A stretch of DNA of 36,623 nt from positions 1 through 36,623 of the forward strand of contig JAAYPF010000252.1 in NCBI GenBank assembly GCA_012519925.1. Reading direction: 5' to 3'. Shown here one piece after another: positions 8,399-16,215 of this stretch. This stretch comes from Clostridiaceae bacterium (GTDB taxonomy: Bacteria; Bacillota; Clostridia; Acetivibrionales; Acetivibrionaceae). Under the pieces are notes generated by a model. The model saw nothing but the letters and a program-made list of their open reading frames with translations. It was not told the origin of the DNA and made no database searches. The stretch's first letter is position 1, and every line of letters begins with the position of its first letter. Made by a program: the position numbers and the translations under genes.

Positions 8399-8415
8399 GG
8401 GGCGTAGCCCCTTTT
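8399..8415 (+). terminator. Short GC hairpin with T-run
   Basis: GGGGC (8399-8403), loop GTA, GCCCC (8407-8411), then TTTT. It has terminator form but no gene ends just before it. It may be left from the gene that the downstream MATE fragment came from, or from an earlier arrangement. Confidence 0.45.
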
Positions 8416-8555
8416 GTTCTTTTCTAAGAAAGTGCATTGATTTATCCAAAAGCTTAAATAAAAATACTACTTTCAAAATTAATTGAAGCGTATACCTTTG
8501 CTGGTTAACAACCGAATTTTCGCATCATATATAGTATAAATAATATGTTAAAATA

Positions 8556-8744
8556 ATGGAGTACCTATTGAGGCAAATACCATTTTTATTGCCGTTAATC
8601 GTAATTCTACCATTATTATTCGATATCGATGGGATTATGTATGCAGGACCAGTTGCAGATTTTATTGCCGCAGCTGTATCACTAATATTAAATACAATTG
8701 AATTACGTCATATGCAAGCATATCCAAAAGAAATTAAAACCTAA
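8556..8744 (+). pseudogene. C-terminal fragment of a MATE-family efflux transporter
   Basis: A 62-codon open frame encodes a hydrophobic stretch and then GIMYAGPVADFIAAAVSLIL, which matches the last helix and tail typical of MATE transporters. An intact MATE protein has about 450 residues and twelve helices; only the final two are present, and an in-frame stop lies five codons upstream of the ATG. No good ribosome site precedes it. I read it as a remnant left by deletion or rearrangement, not a working gene. Family recognition is by eye. Confidence 0.6.
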
Positions 8745-9063
8745 TAATAAAATTACCACAATTAGCTAACTAACCGAGTTATATCAAATACCTAATACCC
8801 ACAAAGCCCTTCTATCCCCCCAGCACTAATTTTCATGCAATAATACCCACTTTTAACGTATGAGACCGTTTTGATCATATAAAAAAGAATATAGGCACTT
8901 TAAGGTGTTTGTGTTAAATGCTGTAAATAAATTAAAAATAATTTAGATATATATTATTAATTTTACAAAATATTATAGAAAAATATGTAAAGGTGATATA
9001 TAATATATTGAGAATATGCTATAAAGTACATATTATGTAAAATAACTCGGGGGAGGAATCAAA
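8745..9063. other. Intergenic region upstream of the propeller protein gene
   Basis: About 320 AT-rich bases without a gene. A sigma-A-type promoter is visible near its end (separate entry). Nothing else structured was seen. Confidence 0.5.
9008..9036 (+). promoter_or_regulatory. Candidate sigma-A promoter for the propeller/peptide operon
   Basis: TTGAGA (9008-9013), 17 bases, TATTAT (9031-9036). The -10 box ends 27 bases before the ATG at 9064, with the ribosome site GGGGGAGGA in between. It would drive the propeller gene and the peptide gene directly after it. Confidence 0.5.
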
Positions 9064-11262
9064 ATGATGAGAAAAAGTATGAGTAAACTGATGACATCTG
9101 CAATGGTTGTGGCATTAACATTGGGAATTATATCACAAAGTGTTTTTGCCGCACCTAGTGTTAATTCACAAAATGAAGGGTTTGATGAGATTAGCACAAA
9201 AGGACCAAAAATTATTAGCACTGCAATTAAATCAACCGACGAAGATTGGGTGGTTTTAGGAGCAGAAGGTATTTCGAAGGGGGCAGCAGAATACACCTCT
9301 ATTGCTTTAAATAATGATGATGTTCCTTATGTAGCATATGTCGATGCAGGGCCTAGTAAAAAGTTGTCAGTTAAGAAGTTTACAGGTAATTCTTGGGAAA
9401 TTGTTGGAAATGAAGGGTTTTCAGCAAAAAAAGTAAAAGATGCATCTATAGTTTTTGACAAAAGCAACACCCCATATGTTGTTTATATTGAAGAGGGTAA
9501 AGGTAAGATTGTTGTAAATAAGCTTGTAAACAACAAATGGAAAACTGTTGGTACCTATGTAGGTTACGGTGAGGATGTATCTATAGCAATAGATAGCAAA
9601 GGAACACCTTATGTTGCGTATACTTACTCAGAAAAAAATATCCCATTGCCAATTAAGCACATGAATGGTTTGGTAGTAAGCAAATTTGAAAAAGGTATAT
9701 GGAAAAACGAATACAACTCAGGGATTTTACTAAAAAACAATAAATTTAGTGATCCTTCAATTGTTTTCGACGATAAGGATAACCCCTATGTAGCTTTTAA
9801 CAATAAGGGAATAAATGTTATAAAGCGTTCGGGTAAGATATGGAAAAATTATTATCTGTTATGTTGTAATAAAAAAGGAGATGTTAAGCATATATCATTA
9901 GCAATAGATGATGATAGAAATCCTTTTGTTGCATTTATCGGAAGCAATGGCAAAGCAACGGTAAGTAAACCATCAAAAGGTAAGAGTTGGGAAATCTCTA
10001 AAGGCAAGGCTGAGTATACCTCAATTGTCATAGATAGCAAGGGAACTCCTTATGTGACCTATGCAGATGGCAAAAACGGTGGAAAAGCAGTTGTTAAAAA
10101 ATATGAAGATGGTAGTTGGAACACTGTAGGAAAAGAAGGATTTTCAAAGAAAAAGGTAAAATATACATCTATTGCAGTAGATAGCAATGGAAACCTCTTT
10201 GTAGCTTGCCAAGATGACGCAAATCATAAAAAGGCAACAGTATATACATATACAAAGGATTCAGAAAAGCAAACCGCTGATTTGACAATAAAATATGACG
10301 GTAAGGGAATTGTGACTGGATGGGAAGATGGAGAAACGAAGAGTTTTGAAATAGGTACCGAGATTACATTGACCGCACTTGCTGACGAAGATTCAGTATT
10401 TATGTATTGGAAAAACAGTGAGGATCAAGTAGTTTCAACAGAACCAGAGTATACTTTTGAAATTGGCTCTGATGAGACCTTAACAGTGTACTTCTCTGAA
10501 AAAAGCAGTTATCTTGTGACCTTCAAAGATGGAAATGGCGAAATAATCGAAACTGTGTCATTAAGAGAGGGAGATGAAGTTGTTTTCCCTGAAGCTCCTG
10601 AGATGCTAGGATATAAGTTTGTTGGTTGGGATAAAAGTGCTGAAGAAATCAAAGCAGCAAAAGAAGATATAGTTGTAACAGCTCTATATGAAAAAATTGC
10701 TCAGACTGTTACCTTAGATGTTTATGGAGGTACTGGTTCGGGAGAGTATAGCATAAGGGATTATGTTGTTGTTGTAGCAAATCAGCCTGTGGATGGGCAA
10801 AAATTTGCATACTGGGAAGATCAACAAGGAAACATTCTTAGCTATAGTAGGTCTTATGGATTCAATATCCTAAGAAATTTAAAGCTTTCAGCAGTGTATG
10901 TTCCTAAGTCAGAGTCGGTTGATATCCAGGCAAGAATAGCTATTACAAGCATAACAAAAACTGAAGAAAAAATAACTTTTGTTGCTGAAAGAGTTGTACC
11001 ACACGGAAATACAGTTGTTTCACACGGAATAATAGTGACGAATAACTCCTCGATAGGTTCTTCAGAAACTGATTTTGTTGTAGACCAGCTAGATGTGCTT
11101 AACGCTTCTGCTACTACAAAAGGTTTAGTTGGAATTTTTGTACTTAACAAGACTGCATTGTTTGAAGAAACATGGTATGCAAGAGGTTATGTAATTTACG
11201 AAGACAGCAAAGGAAATGTCTTTACTATATACAGTAAAATTGTAGAAGAAACTATTAATTAA
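9064..11262 (+). CDS. Secreted seven-repeat propeller protein with InlB-type repeats
   Basis: A 732-residue exported protein. Residues 1-30 form a signal peptide ending SVFAA. Between about 74 and 400 a motif recurs seven times at about 41-59 residue spacing (YTSIAL 77, DASIVF 126, DVSIAI 171, DPSIVF 230, HISLAI 276, YTSIVI 318, YTSIAV 367), each followed by a TPYVAY-like strand; this fits a seven-bladed beta-propeller. Two or three Listeria-Bacteroides/InlB B-type repeats follow (about 405-478, 483-545, 547-613), with the hallmark GYKFVGWDKS. The last 115 residues are unassigned and beta-rich. I see no LPXTG, dockerin or SLH domain, so how it is held at the surface is unclear. The peptide gene begins 15 bases after its stop, so the two are probably co-transcribed. 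Binding or adhesion is the likely role; the ligand is unknown. Confidence 0.8.
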   Translation: MMRKSMSKLMTSAMVVALTLGIISQSVFAAPSVNSQNEGFDEISTKGPKIISTAIKSTDEDWVVLGAEGISKGAAEYTSIALNNDDVPYVAYVDAGPSKKLSVKKFTGNSWEIVGNEGFSAKKVKDASIVFDKSNTPYVVYIEEGKGKIVVNKLVNNKWKTVGTYVGYGEDVSIAIDSKGTPYVAYTYSEKNIPLPIKHMNGLVVSKFEKGIWKNEYNSGILLKNNKFSDPSIVFDDKDNPYVAFNNKGINVIKRSGKIWKNYYLLCCNKKGDVKHISLAIDDDRNPFVAFIGSNGKATVSKPSKGKSWEISKGKAEYTSIVIDSKGTPYVTYADGKNGGKAVVKKYEDGSWNTVGKEGFSKKKVKYTSIAVDSNGNLFVACQDDANHKKATVYTYTKDSEKQTADLTIKYDGKGIVTGWEDGETKSFEIGTEITLTALADEDSVFMYWKNSEDQVVSTEPEYTFEIGSDETLTVYFSEKSSYLVTFKDGNGEIIETVSLREGDEVVFPEAPEMLGYKFVGWDKSAEEIKAAKEDIVVTALYEKIAQTVTLDVYGGTGSGEYSIRDYVVVVANQPVDGQKFAYWEDQQGNILSYSRSYGFNILRNLKLSAVYVPKSESVDIQARIAITSITKTEEKITFVAERVVPHGNTVVSHGIIVTNNSSIGSSETDFVVDQLDVLNASATTKGLVGIFVLNKTALFEETWYARGYVIYEDSKGNVFTIYSKIVEETIN

Positions 11263-11277
11263 AAGGAGGTGTAAAAG

Positions 11278-11385
11278 ATGAAAAAGCCTTATTTAGCACC
11301 AGAGATTGAAATTCAACAATTTGAGGTGGAAGATATTATAGCATTAAGTAGTGATCTAGGAGATTTTGAAGAAATCGATATGTAG
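11278..11385 (+). CDS. Candidate RiPP precursor peptide, 35 residues, YxxP leader motif
   Basis: A small gene with an excellent ribosome site (AAGGAGGTG, 6 bases before the ATG), 15 bases after the propeller gene. The peptide starts MKKPYLAPEIEIQQF and ends ALSSDLGDFEEIDM. The YLAP segment at residues 5-8 fits the YxxP motif that RRE/PqqD-like proteins bind in lasso-peptide leaders. The C-terminal part is short and very acidic, with two serines (24, 25) that could accept phosphate. There is no cysteine, and the penultimate leader Thr usual in lasso precursors is not apparent. Downstream genes encode an HPr-kinase homologue, a PqqD-like protein, a peptidase, an ABC exporter and a nucleotidyltransferase. 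The precursor role is inferred from motif, size and context. Confidence 0.72.
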   Translation: MKKPYLAPEIEIQQFEVEDIIALSSDLGDFEEIDM

Positions 11386-11449
11386 TTTCTTCAAAAAGTA
11401 AACTATGATACCTATTTACGGTATTACAAAAGGATTTTATTATACTAAG

Positions 11450-11482
11450 AATCAAGAGAGCTATAATGCTCTCTTGATTTTT
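11450..11482 (+). terminator. Terminator or attenuator between the peptide gene and its modification genes
   Basis: A perfect 12-bp stem (AATCAAGAGAGC at 11450-11461 with GCTCTCTTGATT at 11468-11479), loop TATAAT, then TTT. It sits 64 bases after the peptide stop and 75 bases before the kinase gene. Partial read-through would give much more peptide transcript than enzyme transcript, as is common in RiPP clusters. Confidence 0.75.
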
Positions 11483-11557
11483 AGTGTATATCTAACGCCT
11501 TTATGTTTTATAAATGATTGCCGCAATTACACTCATAAACGAGAAAAAGAGGTTGTT

Positions 11558-12262
11558 ATGGATATATATAAAATAGCAGATCTATATATTGGTATGAAGG
11601 TGAAGGGAGAATTACTAAAAAGACAATCCCAAAAATATCTTTCTGAAGAAAGCAAACTGCTGAACATTACAATAGATATAGGTCCGGATTTTTTAAAAGC
11701 AAAACAGCTTGAAAATAAACATTTAACCTTTGATGAGTGCGAATACATATGGACCGGAAGTGAATTTTATCATAAACTTCTTGATTATGATGGTTTTATG
11801 TTACATTCATCGGCTGTAGCAATTGACAATGCAGCATATGCCTTTTCAGCTAAAAGTGGAACTGGAAAATCAACACATGCGGAACTTTGGCAAAAGTACT
11901 TCGGGAAAGAGCGTGCGATAATTATTAATGACGATAAGCCTGCCATACGTTATAATGGAAAGGAATTTATTGTTTATGGTACTCCCTGGAGTGGAAAAAC
12001 AGATAAGAATAATAATATCAAAGTCCCCTTAAAAGGTATTGTTTTTATTGAGCGTTCCAATAAAAACTGGATAAAGAAAATAGACAATAAGGATACGATT
12101 AAGATGATTTTAGATCAGACGGTTCGCCCTAAGAAAATTGAGAAGATGGACAAATTATTAGGTTTGATAGATGAACTTTTAAAAGGGGTACCTATTTATA
12201 AACTTGCTTGCAATATAAGTGAGGAAGCGGTAAAGGTGGCATACGATAAAATAAGCTTATAA
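11558..12262 (+). CDS. HPr kinase-like protein (PadeK/HPrK-type peptide kinase)
   Basis: A 234-residue P-loop kinase. I place the start at ATG 11558, 5 bases after AAAAAGAGG; an upstream extension of the frame would run through the terminator hairpin. The HPr-kinase core is clear: LHSSAVAID with His83, the Walker A loop SAKSGTGKST (97-106), and INDDKPA with Asp125-Asp126 that should bind metal. The protein is shorter than true HprK/P (about 310), which carries an extra N-terminal domain, and it is not near ptsH. In paeninodin-type lasso clusters homologues phosphorylate a Ser of the precursor peptide. The likely substrate here is the peptide encoded at 11278. The fold is firm; the substrate is inferred. 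Confidence 0.82.
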   Translation: MDIYKIADLYIGMKVKGELLKRQSQKYLSEESKLLNITIDIGPDFLKAKQLENKHLTFDECEYIWTGSEFYHKLLDYDGFMLHSSAVAIDNAAYAFSAKSGTGKSTHAELWQKYFGKERAIIINDDKPAIRYNGKEFIVYGTPWSGKTDKNNNIKVPLKGIVFIERSNKNWIKKIDNKDTIKMILDQTVRPKKIEKMDKLLGLIDELLKGVPIYKLACNISEEAVKVAYDKISL

Positions 12263-12307
12263 GATGATTTTTAAAAAATTGTAATGCCTTAAGGGAGGAG
12301 AATGCTT

Positions 12308-12574
12308 ATGAAATTATCAAAGGAGTTTGCATTGAGAGAAATTGCAGGTAATTATATTGTTATTCCTTTTGGAGAAAAGGCTCTTGATTTTAATGCTATG
12401 ATTACCCTTAATGAAACGGGTGCTTTTCTGTGGAAAAAGCTAGAAGAGGAAAGAAGTGAAAAGGAACTTTTAGATGCAATGCTTGAAGAATATGAAGTAG
12501 ACGCTGAAACAGCAAGAGGTCATATCGAGAAATTTTGTGAAAAACTAAAAACAGCGGGAATTCTTGAACCATGA
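12308..12574 (+). CDS. PqqD-like peptide-binding protein (RRE)
   Basis: An 88-residue protein of the PqqD fold, the RiPP recognition element that holds leader peptides for modifying enzymes. Typical features are LREIAGNYIVIPFG near the N-terminus, LNETGAFLWKKLEE in the middle, and a helical tail with a DAETARGHIEKF segment. I choose ATG 12308 because GGGAGGAG at 12293-12300 is 7 bases away; the ATG at 12302 is only one base from it. The gene overlaps the next by ATGA, so translation is coupled. In lasso systems the equivalent stand-alone protein is B1. It should bind the YxxP motif of the 35-residue peptide. Confidence 0.85.
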   Translation: MKLSKEFALREIAGNYIVIPFGEKALDFNAMITLNETGAFLWKKLEEERSEKELLDAMLEEYEVDAETARGHIEKFCEKLKTAGILEP

Positions 12575-13032
12575 AAGTAAATAAAGTTAGTACAACTATA
12601 GAGAGTTTGTCTCCTATTATTCTCAAAATGCTAGATGAAAAAATAGACATAATAATTACCGTTACAGGGACAAGCATGAATCCAATGCTAAGACACAAAA
12701 GGGACAAAGTTATACTGACTAATTGCGATAAATTTAATCTTAGAAAAGGGGATATTCCCTTGTATAGACGCAGTAATGGAGATTATGTTTTACATAGAAT
12801 AGTTAAAGTCAATAAAAACAGCTATGATTTATGTGGTGACAATCAGTTCGTAATTGAGAGAAATGTGCCTAAAGAAAATGTAATTGCTGTAGTTAAGGCT
12901 TTTGAGCGAGGCGATAAGCTGTATAGATGTAATGATGTCATGTATAAGTTGTATTGGCGTTTCTGGATATTTACCATACCTTTTCGGAGTCTTAAGCAAC
13001 AAGCTAGACTTAGGATAAGGAGACTAAAATGA
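12571..13032 (+). CDS. S24/S26-like peptidase without membrane anchor
   Basis: A 153-residue protein with signal-peptidase/LexA-like motifs: TGTSMNPML with the presumed nucleophile Ser35, RKGDIPLYRR, YVLHRIVKV with His75, and CGDNQFV (88-94). The His in place of the general-base Lys resembles the SipW/ER-type Ser-His class. There is no N-terminal membrane helix, which a true type I signal peptidase should have, although the C-terminal third (LYWRFWIFTIPF) is hydrophobic enough to touch a membrane. It overlaps both neighbours by four bases or less. In this locus no B2-type leader protease is present, so it may cut the leader from the peptide. That role is inference. Confidence 0.75.
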   Translation: MKVNKVSTTIESLSPIILKMLDEKIDIIITVTGTSMNPMLRHKRDKVILTNCDKFNLRKGDIPLYRRSNGDYVLHRIVKVNKNSYDLCGDNQFVIERNVPKENVIAVVKAFERGDKLYRCNDVMYKLYWRFWIFTIPFRSLKQQARLRIRRLK

Positions 13033-14690
13033 CTAAGAGATTTGATTCTTTACAATGGATATATAAATATTCAAAGAAACATATTTGGCAAGTGTTTTCT
13101 TTGGTTTTTATCAGTTCGCTTTTAGCCTTGACATTTATTATACTGGCATTGTTTTCTAAACAGGTGATTGATATCGCTACAGGAAAACAAAACGGAAACC
13201 TTTTATATTATGTTGCCATGTTTATTGGAGTAATTGCCTTTCAAGCTAGCTTGAATATTTTAAACAGTAATATTAGAGTTAGAGCAAGCGGGAAAATTGA
13301 AATGAACATGAAGCAGGGAGTATTCGGCTCGTTAGCGGCTAAGGAATTGACAGAGCTAAATAAATATCATTCAGGGGAATATATAAATAGGCTGACAAGT
13401 GACATAAGGATTATTGTGGAGGCGATAGTATCTATATTGCCCCAAGTTGTATCCATGTCAGTCAAACTGGTTGCTGGTCTTACTGTAATGCTATTTATTG
13501 ATAGGCTTTATACGTTGATATTAATTATATGTGGAATTTGTGTATTTGCTATAAGTTGGGTTTACCGAAAGAGCTTTAAAAATTTACATAAGGAAGTACA
13601 ACAGACCGATGGCAAAACGCGTTCTTTTATGCAAGAGTGTATTGAAAATCTTATAGTTATTAAATCTTTTATTTCTGAAAAGCCAATAATGAATCGCTTG
13701 AAAGCTCTGCAGAAAGATAATTACAAAGCTAAAATAAAACGCAATACAATAAGCAATATTGCGGGAACAGGAGTATATGTGCTGTTTACCGGTTGCTATT
13801 ATTTGACTTTGGTGTGGGGTGTTTTAAAGGTTGGAGCAGGTACTATGACTTTTGGAGCATTAACTGCATTTTTACAAGTATTTGAACAAGTAAAAGCACC
13901 TTTTAAGAATATTTCAGGAATTGTACCCCAGTATTTTTCTATGATAGCTTCAGTAGAGCGTCTAATTGAATTGGAAAATTTAAAAGAGGAAGTATGTACT
14001 AAAGATATTAAGGATATAGAACAGATCTATAAAAAAATGGAATTTATTAAATTTGAGAATATAAGTTTTACCTATGAGAACGAACCCATTTTTCAAGGAG
14101 CCTCAGCTTCTGTACATAAAGGTGAGTTAATTGCTATAGTAGGTAGCTCCGGTGCAGGTAAAAGCACATTAATAAAGTTGTTACTTGGCTTGTTGAAAGT
14201 TGATGACGGAAGGATTTATTTAAAGTCTGAAAATAATTGTTATGATATCGATGCGGGGATGAGAAGGTTGTTTTCCTACGTACCTCAGGGAAATATGATT
14301 TTGTCCGGAACAATCAGAGATAATATAACATTTTTTTGTGAGGATATAGATGAACAAGGGGTCATTGAGTCTGCTAAAACGGCTTGTATAATGGACTTTA
14401 TTTCTGAACTGCCAAAGGGGCTTGATACTATAATTGGCGAGAGGGGTATCGGGTTATCAGAAGGTCAAATTCAACGTATTGCAATAGCTAGAGCACTTGC
14501 TTCAAAGGCACCTATACTATTGCTAGATGAAGCGACTTCAGCTCTTGACGTTGCAACAGAAAAGCAACTTCTTAATAATTTGAGACGTATAAAAAATAAA
14601 ACCTGTATATTTATATCCCATAGAGAGGCAACAATCGCCGATTGTGATAGAGTGCTAAAGGTTCAAAATAAAAGGATTATTGGAGGGTAA
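13029..14690 (+). CDS. ABC exporter, fused permease and ATPase
   Basis: A 553-residue half-transporter. Membrane helices lie between about 22 and 300, and the ATPase domain spans about 338-553. Key motifs are Walker A GSSGAGKST (372-380), Q-loop Gln420, signature LSEGQ (476-480), Walker B ILLLDE (496-501) and ISHRE near 532. All catalytic residues are present. There is no N-terminal C39 peptidase domain, so leader removal would need another enzyme. It begins inside the last codon of the peptidase gene. The likely cargo is the modified peptide; multidrug export is the alternative. Confidence 0.88.
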   Translation: MTKRFDSLQWIYKYSKKHIWQVFSLVFISSLLALTFIILALFSKQVIDIATGKQNGNLLYYVAMFIGVIAFQASLNILNSNIRVRASGKIEMNMKQGVFGSLAAKELTELNKYHSGEYINRLTSDIRIIVEAIVSILPQVVSMSVKLVAGLTVMLFIDRLYTLILIICGICVFAISWVYRKSFKNLHKEVQQTDGKTRSFMQECIENLIVIKSFISEKPIMNRLKALQKDNYKAKIKRNTISNIAGTGVYVLFTGCYYLTLVWGVLKVGAGTMTFGALTAFLQVFEQVKAPFKNISGIVPQYFSMIASVERLIELENLKEEVCTKDIKDIEQIYKKMEFIKFENISFTYENEPIFQGASASVHKGELIAIVGSSGAGKSTLIKLLLGLLKVDDGRIYLKSENNCYDIDAGMRRLFSYVPQGNMILSGTIRDNITFFCEDIDEQGVIESAKTACIMDFISELPKGLDTIIGERGIGLSEGQIQRIAIARALASKAPILLLDEATSALDVATEKQLLNNLRRIKNKTCIFISHREATIADCDRVLKVQNKRIIGG

Positions 14691-14691
14691 A

Positions 14692-15927
14692 ATGGACGTC
14701 AACAGCCGATATTTCATAGCTTTATTAACTGCATTTATGAAGGATACAATACCTTTAAAGCCTAATTTTGCTGGAGATAGAACCAAACAAAGTAGGCAGC
14801 AGGTGGATATTGATTGGCAAAAAATATATGAACTAGCAAGAAAGCATTCCTTAGCAGGAGCTATCTATTTAGCTATACAAAAGCTTAAGGAGGCTGATAA
14901 ACCGGAAGAGTCCATTATCAACAAATTTAAATCGGATTTTTTCTACGCTACCTTTAGATATGAAGAACAACAGAAAGCATATCGTGAAATTACGGATAGA
15001 TTCAATGAACAAAAGATTAGGCACATATATTTTAAAGGCATTTTAATACGGGAATTTTATCCGGTAAAGCAGGTGAGAACTCAAGGAGATATTGATTTTC
15101 TTGTATATAGAGAGGATATGGAGAAGGTAAAAAAAATTTTTACTGACTTAAGTTATAGATGTTCATCTTCAGTATGGCATGACAAGTATACAAAGGATAA
15201 AGTAGTATTTGAAGCTCATGATAAAATTGTAAATACTAAAATCAATTCGAAGGTTGACTATGCTGAATACTTCAAAAACCCATGGGAACATGCTGAGCCT
15301 AAAGGTAATAGTTATACCTATGAGCTTAATATGAATTATCATTTAGTGTATTTATTAACACATTTAGCAAAGCATTTTTATAAGACTGGTGCGGGAGTAA
15401 GAATGATTTTTGATATAGCAATTATCTTGGACAAATTCAGTGAAGACTTGGATTTTTCAAGCATATGGAGGGAATTGAAGATAATCAAGCTTGATATTTT
15501 CGCAAGAAATATTTTTAGTTTGTGTGAAATATGGTTTGATATTAAGGTACCGGAAATGAATTTTGAAATAGATGAGACGACCTTTAGAGCAGTATCGAAT
15601 TATATTACAGATGGAGGGACCTTTGGGTTTTCGTACAATAATATTGCAATGGCTGCATTGAGAAAGGAATATTCAAAAACAGAGAAACCTAAGCTTATTA
15701 AGTCTAAGGCCATTTTTGGAAAAGTTTTTTTGGATTTTGATATGATGAGAGAAAAATACCCTATATTAAAAAAACATCCGTATTTATTAGTATTTGCATG
15801 GATACATAGAGGAGTTAAATGTATTGTAAAAAAACGTAGACGAACCTTTAGAATATTAAAAGGTATTTGTAAAAATACGGCAGAAGGGCATGATTCTCAT
15901 GTTATGATGAAAAAAATAGGTCTTTAA
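14692..15927 (+). CDS. NTP_transf_5-type nucleotidyltransferase
   Basis: A 411-residue protein. I start it at ATG 14692, with GGAGGG at 14682-14687 lying in the end of the ABC gene; a TTG 12 bases earlier would lack a ribosome site. The nucleotidyltransferase signature is visible: IYFKGILIREFYP (Lys115-Gly116), then RTQGDIDFLV with Asp133 and Asp135, the usual metal ligands. A helical C-terminal region with HLAKHFYKTGAGVRMIFDIA matches the family, often annotated as NTP_transf_5 and found in lasso and other RiPP loci. It may transfer a nucleotide or sugar phosphate to the peptide, or act on its phosphate. Function is not established. The operon appears to end here, but no clear terminator hairpin follows. 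Confidence 0.8.
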   Translation: MDVNSRYFIALLTAFMKDTIPLKPNFAGDRTKQSRQQVDIDWQKIYELARKHSLAGAIYLAIQKLKEADKPEESIINKFKSDFFYATFRYEEQQKAYREITDRFNEQKIRHIYFKGILIREFYPVKQVRTQGDIDFLVYREDMEKVKKIFTDLSYRCSSSVWHDKYTKDKVVFEAHDKIVNTKINSKVDYAEYFKNPWEHAEPKGNSYTYELNMNYHLVYLLTHLAKHFYKTGAGVRMIFDIAIILDKFSEDLDFSSIWRELKIIKLDIFARNIFSLCEIWFDIKVPEMNFEIDETTFRAVSNYITDGGTFGFSYNNIAMAALRKEYSKTEKPKLIKSKAIFGKVFLDFDMMREKYPILKKHPYLLVFAWIHRGVKCIVKKRRRTFRILKGICKNTAEGHDSHVMMKKIGL

Positions 15928-16139
15928 TATATATAATAAAATAGTAAAACATAGAAAAATATCTAGTGTGCAGGGTAAAATATCAAGATGAATTTGTTGT
16001 GGTTTGTATAAAGTGGGATTAAATGAGAAAGGTTTTTAATAAAACACAAACAAATAATCGTGTATAGAGGGAAAATATGGTAAGTTTTCTCGTATAAACA
16101 GATATGCTTAAATAGCAGGGTGTAGTCAATTTAAGTAAC

Positions 16140-16180
16140 TTGACAAGAATACATCAAAGAACTTATAATAAGAATGTATT
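16140..16180 (+). promoter_or_regulatory. Sigma-A promoter of the first sugar importer, with flanking inverted repeat
   Basis: TTGACA (16140-16145), 18 bases, TATAAT (16164-16169): both boxes match consensus exactly. A 7-bp inverted repeat AATACAT (16148-16154) / ATGTATT (16174-16180) flanks the -10 box and could be an operator. The ATG is 47 bases beyond the -10 box. Confidence 0.65.
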
Positions 16181-16215
16181 ATGTGTTACATATAACCAAA
16201 ACAAGGGGGAACGTT

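Noticed and set aside
11405-11557. Upstream extension of the HPr-kinase-like frame
   Set aside because: It runs through the 12-bp terminator-like hairpin, has no ribosome site, and its residues do not match the family; ATG 11558 has AAAAAGAGG.
11558-12262. True HPr kinase/phosphorylase of carbon catabolite control
   Set aside because: It lacks the N-terminal domain, is not near ptsH or lgt, and is embedded with PqqD-like, peptidase and exporter genes; a peptide kinase fits better.
12571-13032. Ordinary type I signal peptidase
   Set aside because: No N-terminal membrane helix and no catalytic Lys in the usual place; the context is a peptide-modification operon.
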